Assembly (NCBI GenBank): GCA_019689615.1 | Contig: JADGHD010000062.1 | Span: 1-14,231, forward strand | DNA from: Frankia sp. | GTDB lineage: Bacteria; Actinomycetota; Actinomycetes; Frankiales; Frankiaceae | Direction: 5' to 3' | DNA length: 14,231 nucleotides | Shown: positions 6,106 to 11,605 of the stretch, one piece after another | Numbering within the stretch: the first letter of the stretch is position 1 | Layout: the number at the start of each line of letters is the position of its first letter | The notes under the pieces: model-generated | Databases searched by the model: none | Seen by the model: only the letters and a program-made list of their open reading frames with translations | What the model was told of the DNA's origin: nothing | Program-made: the position numbers and the translations under genes

Positions 6106-7854
6106 ATGCGCGTGATGGCCCAGCTGGCGATGGTGATGAACCTCGACAAGTGCATCGGCTGCCACACCTGCTCCGTCACCTGCAAGCAGACGTGGACCAA
6201 CCGATCAGGCGTCGAGTACGCCTGGTTCAACAACGTCGAGACCCGCCCGGGGCAGGGCTACCCGCGCCGGTACGAGGACCAGGAGAGGTGGCGCGGCGGC
6301 TGGGTGCTCAACCGCCGCGGCCGGCTCGTCCCGCGCGGCGGCGGCCGGCTGCACCGGCTGTCGACCATCTTCTCCAACCCGCGGATGCCGGCCATCGAGG
6401 ACTACTACGAGCCCTGGACGTACGACTACGAGACCCTGACCAACGCGCCGCTGCAGGAGCACACCCCCGTCGCGAGGCCGAAGTCGCTGATCTCCGGGGA
6501 GGACGTGAAGATCTCCTGGTCGGCGAACTGGGACGACGACCTCGGCGGCGCGCCCGAGCACGGCGCGGCGGACGTGCTGCGCCGCGGCCTCGAGGACAGG
6601 GTCCGGTTCGAGTTCGAGCAGACGTTCATGTTCTACCTGCCGCGCATCTGCGAGCACTGCCTCAACCCGTCCTGCGCGGCCGCCTGCCCGTCAGGCGCGA
6701 TCTACAAGCGGTCCGAGGACGGGATCGTGCTCGTCGACCAGGACCGCTGCCGCGGCTGGCGGATGTGCGTGTCCGGCTGCCCGTACAAGAAGGTGTACTT
6801 CAACCACCGCACCGGCAAGGCGGAGAAGTGCACGTTCTGCTTCCCGCGGGTCGAGGTCGGCCTGCCCACCGTGTGCTCCGAGACGTGCGTCGGCCGGCTG
6901 CGCTACCTCGGCCTGCTGCTCTACGACGCCGACGCGGTGCTCGCCGCCGCCAGCACCCCCGAGGAGCGCGACCTGTACGAGGCGCAGCGGCGGGTGTTCC
7001 TCGACCCGAACGACCCGGCGGTGGCCGCGGCGGCCGAGCGGTCGGGCATCCCGCACGACTGGGTGCAGGCCGCCCGGCGTTCCCCGGCGTACGCGCTGAT
7101 CAACACGTTCAAGGTGGCGCTGCCGCTGCACCCGGAGTACCGCACCATGCCGATGGTCTGGTACATCCCGCCGCTGTCCCCGGTCGTCGACGCGCTGCGC
7201 GACACCGGCCATGACGCCGAGGGCCGCGCCAACCTGTTCGCCGCGATCGAGGCCCTGCGCATCCCGGTCGAGTACCTCGCCCGGCTGTTCACCGCCGGGG
7301 ACCCGGCCCCGGTGGACGCCGTCCTGCGCCGCCTGGCGGCGATGCGCTCCTACATGCGGGACCTCAACCTCGGCCGGGACGCGGACGAGAGCATCCCCGC
7401 CGCGGTGGGCATGACGGGCGAGGAGATCTACGACCTGTACCGGCTGCTCGCGCTGGCGAAGTACGACGAGCGCTACGTCATCCCGGCCGCGCACGCCGAG
7501 CAGGCGCAGGCCCTGGAGGAACTCGCCACCGGCTGCTCGCTCGACTACGACGGCGGCCCCGGCATGGGCGGCTCCGGGCCGTTCGGCGAGTCCTCCGGCG
7601 GCCCGGAGCCCGTCGCCGTCGAGAACTTCCGGATGCTGCGCGACCGCCAGCGGGCCGACACGCTCACCGCCGCGACCGGCCGGCGCGGCCGGGTCAACCT
7701 GCTCAACTGGGACGGCAGGGGCCGGCCCGACGGGCTGTTCCCGCCGTCCGCCCACGACACCGCGGCGCCGGGCGGCGCCCCCTCGCGGACCGACACCCCC
7801 GGGCGGACCGACATCCCCGGGCCGGACCACACCGAGAACGGGCGCGCGACATGA
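6106..7854 (+). CDS. narH: Respiratory nitrate reductase beta subunit NarH
   Basis: A 582-aa iron-sulfur subunit that passes electrons from NarI hemes to NarG on the cytoplasmic face. Four cysteine groups are visible: Cys16/19/22/26 (LDKCIGCHTCSVTC), Cys182/185/190/194 (CEHCLNPSCAAAC), Cys215-Trp218-Cys221-Cys225 (CRGWRMCVSGC) and Cys242/245/257/261. The Trp replacing a Cys in the third group is the NarH signature that leaves a [3Fe-4S] cluster beside three [4Fe-4S]. The N-terminal block EYAWFNNVETRPGQG is typical. The ATG at 6106 starts 2 nt after the narG stop. The last about 45 residues are a Gly/Pro/Asp-rich tail including a short tandem repeat, making it longer than E. coli NarH (512 aa). 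The stop overlaps the narJ start as ATGA. Confidence 0.96.
   Translation: MRVMAQLAMVMNLDKCIGCHTCSVTCKQTWTNRSGVEYAWFNNVETRPGQGYPRRYEDQERWRGGWVLNRRGRLVPRGGGRLHRLSTIFSNPRMPAIEDYYEPWTYDYETLTNAPLQEHTPVARPKSLISGEDVKISWSANWDDDLGGAPEHGAADVLRRGLEDRVRFEFEQTFMFYLPRICEHCLNPSCAAACPSGAIYKRSEDGIVLVDQDRCRGWRMCVSGCPYKKVYFNHRTGKAEKCTFCFPRVEVGLPTVCSETCVGRLRYLGLLLYDADAVLAAASTPEERDLYEAQRRVFLDPNDPAVAAAAERSGIPHDWVQAARRSPAYALINTFKVALPLHPEYRTMPMVWYIPPLSPVVDALRDTGHDAEGRANLFAAIEALRIPVEYLARLFTAGDPAPVDAVLRRLAAMRSYMRDLNLGRDADESIPAAVGMTGEEIYDLYRLLALAKYDERYVIPAAHAEQAQALEELATGCSLDYDGGPGMGGSGPFGESSGGPEPVAVENFRMLRDRQRADTLTAATGRRGRVNLLNWDGRGRPDGLFPPSAHDTAAPGGAPSRTDTPGRTDIPGPDHTENGRAT
7786..7821 (+). repeat. Two tandem 18-bp repeats in the narH 3' end
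   Basis: CGGACCGACACCCCCGGG (7786-7803) is followed directly by CGGACCGACATCCCCGGG (7804-7821), one mismatch. In frame they encode the repeated RTD(T/I)PG in the NarH tail, outside all cluster-binding parts. This looks like replication slippage in a tolerant tail. Confidence 0.65.
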
Positions 7855-8543
7855 CCGAGGCCAGGCCCCCGAGGACGACGACGGCCGCCGCACGCCGGCG
7901 GGCGGCGGCCTGGCAGGCGCAGTCGCTGCTGCTCGGCTATCCCGACGACACGCTCGCCGGCCGGTTCGGCCTGCTGCGCCGGGTCGTCGCCGCCCTGGAG
8001 GAGCCGGTGGGCGCCCCGCTGCGGCGCTTCATCGACCACGCCGAGGCCACGGGGCCGCGTCACCTGGCAGCGGACTACGTCGCGACCTTCGACCACCGCC
8101 GCCGCTGCTGTCTGTACCTGACCTACTACACCCACGGCGACACCCGTAACCGCGGCCAGGCCCTGGTGGCGCTCAAGCGCGCCTACGCGGACGCCGGGTG
8201 GCGACTGGGCGACGACGAGCTGCCCGACCACCTCTGTGTCGTCCTCGAGTTCGCCGCCGCCGAGCCGCGTGCCGGCGCGGCCCTGCTGGCCGAGCACCGC
8301 GCCGGTCTCGAGCTGCTCCGGCTCGCCCTGCGCGACGCCGGCTCGCCCTGGGCGGACGTCCTCGACTCGGTGGCGGCGACCCTGCCGGCGCTCGGCGGCG
8401 CCGAGCGCCGCGCCGCCGCCCGGCTCGCCGCCGACGGCCCGCCGCGGGAACGGGTCGGCCTTGCGCCGTTCGGCACCGCCCCGCCAGGGCCGCCGCCCCG
8501 GCCGGAACCGGCGGCCTCCGGGCGGCCGGGAGCGCCGCGATGA
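7851..8543 (+). CDS. narJ: Nitrate reductase assembly chaperone NarJ
   Basis: A 230-aa protein of the NarJ/DmsD family, which binds NarG and assists insertion of the molybdenum cofactor and membrane docking; it is not part of the final enzyme. Family features: WQAQSLLLGYPDD near the N-terminus (21-33), FDHRRRCCLYLTYYTHGDTR (80-99), and LPDHLCVVLEFAA (124-136). It is all helical with no membrane segment. The last about 35 residues are Pro/Arg-rich and not part of the fold. The ATG overlaps the narH stop by 4 nt and its stop overlaps the narI ATG, so translation is probably coupled. Confidence 0.93.
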   Translation: MTEARPPRTTTAAARRRAAAWQAQSLLLGYPDDTLAGRFGLLRRVVAALEEPVGAPLRRFIDHAEATGPRHLAADYVATFDHRRRCCLYLTYYTHGDTRNRGQALVALKRAYADAGWRLGDDELPDHLCVVLEFAAAEPRAGAALLAEHRAGLELLRLALRDAGSPWADVLDSVAATLPALGGAERRAAARLAADGPPRERVGLAPFGTAPPGPPPRPEPAASGRPGAPR

Positions 8544-9355
8544 CCGCCGTCGCGTTCTCGGCTGGCGCGGCGAACCCGCCGGCGGCCGGTGGCCCCGACC
8601 CGGACAGCGCGCTCAACATCCTGCTGTGGATCGTCGTCCCCTATGTCGCGATCACCGTCTTCGTCGTCGGGCACTACTGGCGCTACCGGTACGACAAGTT
8701 CGGCTGGACCACCCGCTCGTCGCAGCTCTACGAGCGCCCCCTGCTGCGGCTGGGCAGCCCGCTGTTCCACTTCGGCATCCTGCTGGTCGCGCTCGGCCAC
8801 GTCGGCGGGCTGCTGGTTCCCGCATCCTGGACCGATGCCGTCGGCATCAGCGAGGGCGCCTACCACGCGGTCGCCTTCGGGCTCGGCACGGTCGCGGGCC
8901 TCGCCGCCGTCGCCGGGGCCGCGATCCTCGTCTACCGGCGGCGCACCGTCGGCCCGGTCTTCTCCGCCACCACCCGCAACGACAAGGCGATGTACGCCCT
9001 GCTGGTCGCCACCATGCTGCTGGGTCTCGGCACCACCGTGCTCGGGAACCTGACCGGGCACCCGCACGACTACCGGGAGACCGTGTCCCCCTGGCTGCGG
9101 TCGGTCCTGATGCTCCAGCCGGACACGGAGCTGATCCTCGCGGCCCCGATCGGCTTCCGCCTGCACGTCCTGGCCGCCTGGGCGCTGTTCGCGTTCTGGC
9201 CCTTCACCCGGCTCGTCCACGTCTTCTCCGCGCCGCTCGGTTACCTCACCCGCCCCTACGTCGTCTATCGGTCCCGGGACGAGCAGCTGGGCACCCGCCC
9301 GCCCCGACGCGGCTGGGAACGCCCGCGCCGGCCACGCCAGCAGGTCGGCCGGTGA
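8540..9355 (+). CDS. narI: Respiratory nitrate reductase gamma subunit NarI (cytochrome b)
   Basis: A 271-aa membrane cytochrome b that oxidises quinol and anchors NarGH. Five hydrophobic segments are seen at about 26-46, 74-93, 108-132, 150-170 and 203-228. The four heme-ligand histidines fall in pairs: His77 and His87 in SPLFHFGILLVALGHVGGLL (helix 2), and His209 and His227 in RLHVLAAWALFAFWPFTRLV plus HVFSAP (helix 5), as in E. coli NarI. Compared with the E. coli protein (225 aa), it has an extra about 25-residue N-terminal Gly/Pro-rich stretch and a basic C-terminal tail. The start is the ATG overlapping the narJ stop (ATGA). It is the last gene of the nar operon and is followed by a GC hairpin. 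Confidence 0.95.
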   Translation: MTAVAFSAGAANPPAAGGPDPDSALNILLWIVVPYVAITVFVVGHYWRYRYDKFGWTTRSSQLYERPLLRLGSPLFHFGILLVALGHVGGLLVPASWTDAVGISEGAYHAVAFGLGTVAGLAAVAGAAILVYRRRTVGPVFSATTRNDKAMYALLVATMLLGLGTTVLGNLTGHPHDYRETVSPWLRSVLMLQPDTELILAAPIGFRLHVLAAWALFAFWPFTRLVHVFSAPLGYLTRPYVVYRSRDEQLGTRPPRRGWERPRRPRQQVGR

Positions 9356-9356
9356 C

Positions 9357-9371
9357 CCGGGCTGAGCCCGG
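9357..9371 (+). terminator. GC hairpin directly after narI
   Basis: CCGGGC-TGA-GCCCGG, a 6-bp all-GC stem with a 3-nt loop, begins 2 nt after the narI stop and is followed by TTCCCC. The perfect 12-bp palindrome CCAGGCGCCTGG (9376-9387) follows. Placement at the end of the operon supports a transcription end; lack of a T-tract limits confidence. Confidence 0.35.
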
Positions 9372-9444
9372 TTCCCCAGGCGCCTGGCGGCGGCGCGCCG
9401 GTCGCCGGCCGCCGGTCGCTCGGATGGAGGGCCGGCCATCCGGA

Positions 9445-9614
9445 CGGCGCCGCGCCCTCGCGCACGAGTGGCTCGACAACGGTGGCGGCGAGCAGACGCT
9501 GGCCGACCGATGGGCTGGTCGTCGACCCAGATGGCCGGGCGCTACGGCGCCCTCGGTCGGGCGAACCGCGCCGCCCGCGAGCCCGAGCGCCCCGGCCTGG
9601 TCGACCGGATCTGA
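9445..9614 (+). pseudogene. Frameshifted C-terminal remnant of a tyrosine recombinase/integrase
   Basis: In one frame (9445-9507) the translation is RRRALAHEWLDNGGGEQTLAD; moving by one base, 9510-9614 reads MGWSSTQMAGRYGAL and on to a proper stop ending in GLVDRI. Joined, this matches the usual C-terminal order of phage-type tyrosine recombinases: an (R)H-x-x-A-H-x-WL block, a hydrophobic turn, a GW-S-S/T-x-x-M-x-x-RY block with the catalytic tyrosine (codon 9543-9545), and a basic helical tail. A 1-nt loss near 9508-9510 breaks the frame and the RH of the HxxRH box reads RR, so it is non-functional. No N-terminal part remains upstream. The family assignment rests on motif pattern only. Confidence 0.55.
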
Positions 9615-9648
9615 CTGGCTGGAAGGGCTGAAAAAGCGTCGGACCCCC

Positions 9649-9677
9649 GTGACAGTATCGAGCGCATGTTCGATACT
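9649..9677 (+). promoter_or_regulatory. Sigma70-type promoter overlapping the LexA box
   Basis: GTGACA (9649-9654, 5 of 6 to TTGACA) and GATACT (9672-9677, 4 of 6 to TATAAT including A2 and T6) are separated by exactly 17 nt. A transcript would start near 9684, about 47 nt before the Panacea gene ATG. A second -10-like TAGGAT (9719-9724), 6 nt before the ATG, could instead give a leaderless message, or its AGGA could serve as ribosome binding site. Confidence 0.5.
9658..9673. promoter_or_regulatory. LexA (SOS) box in front of the Panacea gene
   Basis: TCGAGC-GCAT-GTTCGA matches the actinobacterial/Firmicute LexA box TCGAAC-N4-GTTCGA at 11 of 12 fixed positions. It is the centre of a longer dyad, CAGTATCGA (9653-9661) and TCGATACTG (9670-9678). 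It lies inside the spacer between the -35 and -10 hexamers, the classical position for repression by steric block. If LexA binds, the downstream pair would be induced by DNA damage. Confidence 0.6.
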
Positions 9678-9730
9678 GCTTGCCCTTCCCCTGGCGAGGA
9701 CCAGGCAGGGCGTGACCGTAGGATGACGCC

Positions 9731-10285
9731 ATGACGGTCTCGGCGCGCGACGTGGCCTTCGTCCTGCGCGACCGGCTCCCCGGTGTCGGGACGAAGAAGC
9801 TGCACAAGCTCCTCTACTACTGCCAGGGCCACCACCTGGCGGCGTTCGGTGTCCCGCTGTTCCGGGAACCGCTGGCGGCCTGGGACATGGGCCCGGTCGT
9901 CTCCTCGCTGTGGGGCGAGGAGAAGCACGGGCCGCCCGTCCCGCCCAGGCCCGAGGAGCTCGGGGAGGCCGAGCTGAACACCGTCGGCTACGTCCTCAGC
10001 CGGTACGGCGCGCTGACGGGCCGTGACCTGGAAATCCTCAGCCACGGTGAACTGCCCTGGATCGCCGCCAACCAGGGCCGGCTGCCGGGCAGTTCAGCGC
10101 CGATCTCCGCCGACCTGATGCGCCAGTACTTCGCGACGGTGGGTGCCGCCGACGACACCGAGGACGAGCCGGCCCTCGACTCCGCCGAGGTGGCTGCCTG
10201 GCTCTCAGGCGCCGGCGAGCGCCGCGGCCCGGGCCGCCCGGACGACCTCGGCGAACTGCGGTCACGACTGGAGCGGAGTGCCTGA
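9731..10285 (+). CDS. Panacea-domain protein (DUF4065, SocA/antitoxin-like)
   Basis: A 184-aa soluble protein. The Panacea/DUF4065 signature is clear: KLHKLLYYCQGHHLAAFG (23-40), LAAWDMGPVVSSLW (48-61), the TGRDLEILSHGELPW block (96-110) and ISADLMRQYF (125-134). Family members include Caulobacter SocA and the antitoxins of Panacea-type toxin-antitoxin systems; others sit in phages as accessory proteins. In toxin-antitoxin pairs the domain neutralises a variable partner encoded next to it. The stop here overlaps the next gene by 8 nt, which fits such a pair. The ATG at 9731 has tAGGAtg 7 nt upstream. The acidic/basic C-terminal 45 residues are not part of the core domain. The LexA box in its promoter suggests DNA-damage control (inference). 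Confidence 0.85.
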   Translation: MTVSARDVAFVLRDRLPGVGTKKLHKLLYYCQGHHLAAFGVPLFREPLAAWDMGPVVSSLWGEEKHGPPVPPRPEELGEAELNTVGYVLSRYGALTGRDLEILSHGELPWIAANQGRLPGSSAPISADLMRQYFATVGAADDTEDEPALDSAEVAAWLSGAGERRGPGRPDDLGELRSRLERSA

Positions 10286-10613
10286 GTCCGCGCCCTGGCA
10301 GCTGGCGGACTTCCTCGAGAAGCTGGACCTCTGGATCCGTCTGGAGGCCCCGCCCCAGGAGGTCCGTGAGCGGGTGACCGCCTGGATCTTCACCCGGATG
10401 GACGACCCCTACCAGGGCGTCCGCCGCGAGCCGGGCTTCCCGAACCTGTGGTTCGGACCGATCCCCGGCTCCGAGTACGGCGCCGCGGGTGTCGTCTGCT
10501 GCTCCTACTGGATCTTCGAGAAGGGGCGCAGGGTTCAGTGCGACAGCTTCGCCACGCTGAACCGCCCGGTCTGCGGCGGCCCCGCCCCGCGCCCGGGGGG
10601 GGGACCTCGGTGA
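10278..10613 (+). CDS. Small protein of unknown family, partner of the Panacea protein (candidate toxin)
   Basis: A 111-aa soluble protein from GTG 10278, with GGAG (10270-10273) 4 nt upstream and an 8-nt overlap with the Panacea gene, so translation is probably coupled. I do not recognise the family. Residues 6-45 are helical (WQLADFLEKLDLWIRLEAPP, then a second helix ending AWIFTRMDDP); residues 46-95 look like beta strands (FPNLWFGPIPGSE, VVCCSYWIFEKGRRVQCDSF). A helix-helix-beta-sheet outline with a Y-W-I-x-E-x-x-R-R-V strand pair is reminiscent of RelE/ParE-fold toxins, but no catalytic set is evident. The Pro/Gly tail (99-111) is encoded partly by a run of nine G. Alternative: a non-toxic accessory protein. 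Confidence 0.65.
   Translation: MPESAPWQLADFLEKLDLWIRLEAPPQEVRERVTAWIFTRMDDPYQGVRREPGFPNLWFGPIPGSEYGAAGVVCCSYWIFEKGRRVQCDSFATLNRPVCGGPAPRPGGGPR
10595..10603 (+). repeat. G9 homopolymer near the end of the small gene
   Basis: Nine consecutive G lie within the last six codons of the 111-aa gene. A one-base change would alter only the C-terminal tail and stop position. It may be a slippage site or a sequencing/assembly error; the conserved part of the protein is unaffected. Confidence 0.7.
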
Positions 10614-10687
10614 GGCCGTGCCTGCCCGGCTGACCACTTCCCACCTCGAGGAGCGCCGTGGTCCTGCGCAGAGCGGCCTGGCCATCT

Positions 10688-10716
10688 GGCTTCGCGTCCT
10701 CGATCCGCGCGAAGCC
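10688..10716 (+). terminator. 9-bp stem-loop between the Panacea pair and the Crp/Fnr gene
   Basis: GGCTTCGCG (10688-10696) pairs perfectly with CGCGAAGCC (10708-10716) across an 11-nt loop. A second dyad, CGCCAG (10731-10736)/CTGGCG (10745-10750), follows. Position 75 nt after the small gene suggests a transcription end for the pair; there is no T-tract. The 186-nt gap (10614-10799) holds no other gene that I can support. Confidence 0.4.
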
Positions 10717-10799
10717 GAGCCGGCCTGAGTCGCCAGCCAGGCCGCTGGCGCGCAGTAGCGTCTGAAGACCCAGGAGGAGTGGATGCTGCGGAGGAACGA

Positions 10800-11501
10800 A
10801 TGCCGCTGGCCAGTGCGGACCTGGACACACTGCTGCCACGTCTGCCGCTGTTCGCCGGCCTCACCGGGGAGCAGCTCGGCGTCATCTCGGCGGGCTGCTC
10901 CCGGGTGGCGTTGCGCCGCGGCCAGATCCTCTTCTACCAGGGCGATCCCGTACGCGGGTTCTACTTCGTCCTGAATGGCCAGGTCCAGCTGACGGTCGCC
11001 AAGCCCGACGGGGCGGAAAAGGTGGTGGAGATCGTCCCGGCCGGCGAGAGCTTCGGGGAGGCGGTGGTGTTCGACGGGATCACCTACCCGGTCACCGCGA
11101 CGGCCCTGGTGGACTCGGAGCTGTTGGCGGTCTCCAGCCGGGCGGTGCTCCAGCTGCTGGACCGGGACCCGTCCTTCGCCCGCCGCATGCTCGCCAACAT
11201 GGCGGTGCGGCTGCGCCGGCTGGTGCGCGACGTGGAGACGTACTCCCTGCGGACGAGCGAGCAGCGGGTCATCGGCCTCCTGCTGCACGAGGTCGAGACG
11301 GGAGGCGGACAGATCCCGACCCCGTGCCCGGTGCGGCTGCCGGCCAGCAAGCAGACGCTCGCCTCCCGGCTTAGCCTCACGCCCGAGACCTTCTCCCGCG
11401 TGTTGCGCGGCCTGTCGGCCGAAGGGCTGATCAGTGTGCACGGGCGGCGCATCCTGCTCCACGACGTACCCGCCCTGGCGGCCCGGCTCGAGTGGCGGTG
11501 A
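10800..11501 (+). CDS. Crp/Fnr-family transcriptional regulator (DNR/NnrR-like)
   Basis: A 233-aa regulator with an N-terminal cyclic-nucleotide-binding-like beta roll (about 14-115: LPLFAGLTGEQL, GQILFYQGDPVRGFYFVLNG, GESFGEAVVF), a dimer helix (about 115-150) and a C-terminal winged HTH (180-220). The recognition helix reads LTPETFSRVLRGL with Glu196, Ser199 and Arg200, the FNR-type ExxSR set that reads TTGAT/TTGAC half sites. It lacks FNR's N-terminal cysteine cluster (only Cys33 and Cys176), so it is not an [4Fe-4S] O2 sensor; an NO/heme-type sensor as in DNR/NNR is likelier. ATG 10800 is chosen for GGAGGA (10790-10795); an in-frame GTG at 10779 abuts its own AGGAGG. It lies beside hcp, whose promoter carries a matching site. 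Confidence 0.87.
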   Translation: MPLASADLDTLLPRLPLFAGLTGEQLGVISAGCSRVALRRGQILFYQGDPVRGFYFVLNGQVQLTVAKPDGAEKVVEIVPAGESFGEAVVFDGITYPVTATALVDSELLAVSSRAVLQLLDRDPSFARRMLANMAVRLRRLVRDVETYSLRTSEQRVIGLLLHEVETGGGQIPTPCPVRLPASKQTLASRLSLTPETFSRVLRGLSAEGLISVHGRRILLHDVPALAARLEWR

Positions 11502-11523
11502 CGGGCGCCACGGCTGCGCCGTC
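11500..11523 (+). terminator. Bulged GC hairpin at the end of the Crp/Fnr gene
   Basis: GACGGGCGC (11500-11508) pairs with GCGCCGTC (11516-11523) with one bulged G and a 7-nt loop; it overlaps the regulator's stop codon and ends where the FNR-type box begins, followed by TT. It may end the regulator transcript and separate it from the hcp promoter. Weak, because the stem is imperfect and lacks a T-tract. Confidence 0.28.
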
Positions 11524-11538
11524 TTGACCTGTGTCAAG
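11523..11538. promoter_or_regulatory. Perfect Crp/Fnr-family (FNR/DNR-type) binding site upstream of hcp
   Basis: CTTGAC-CTGT-GTCAAG has two perfect 6-nt arms and the 4-nt spacer of FNR/DNR-type sites (TTGAC/T-N4-G/ATCAA). Its centre (11530.5) lies 41.5 nt before a predicted start at about 11572, derived from the -10-like TAGCGT at 11560-11565. This is the class II activator position. The adjacent Crp/Fnr regulator has the matching ExxSR helix and is the obvious candidate to bind here. Confidence 0.7.
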
Positions 11539-11559
11539 GAAACGCCGACGCGGCGGCCC

Positions 11560-11565
11560 TAGCGT
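11560..11565 (+). promoter_or_regulatory. Predicted -10 of the hcp promoter
   Basis: TAGCGT fits the TAnnnT pattern. No -35 is seen, as expected if the FNR-type activator occupies that position. The implied leader is about 34 nt and contains AGGGG before the hcp ATG. Confidence 0.35.
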
Positions 11566-11605
11566 CCCGGTCGTCAGACCACGACGACTCCCCAGGGGCG
11601 CAAGC

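Noticed and set aside
9376..9387. CCAGGCGCCTGG palindrome as a recombination or attachment site
   Set aside because: No second copy is visible in the window and such palindromes are expected in GC-rich DNA.
10390..10885. Minus-strand open frames across the gap between the small gene and the Crp/Fnr gene
   Set aside because: Low-complexity Arg/Pro/Gly translations, no recognisable domain, and overlap with supported plus-strand genes at both ends.
10783..10974. 63-codon frame starting ATG 10783 with a good AGGAGG
   Set aside because: It overlaps the Crp/Fnr gene in another frame and reads as Ser/Arg/Cys-rich noise; the AGGAGG is more likely chance or an aid to the regulator's own start.
11531..11605. 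Longer Hcp with 25 extra N-terminal residues
   Set aside because: The extension is Arg/Pro-rich, overlaps the FNR-type site, and Hcp proteins start at the MFCxQC motif.
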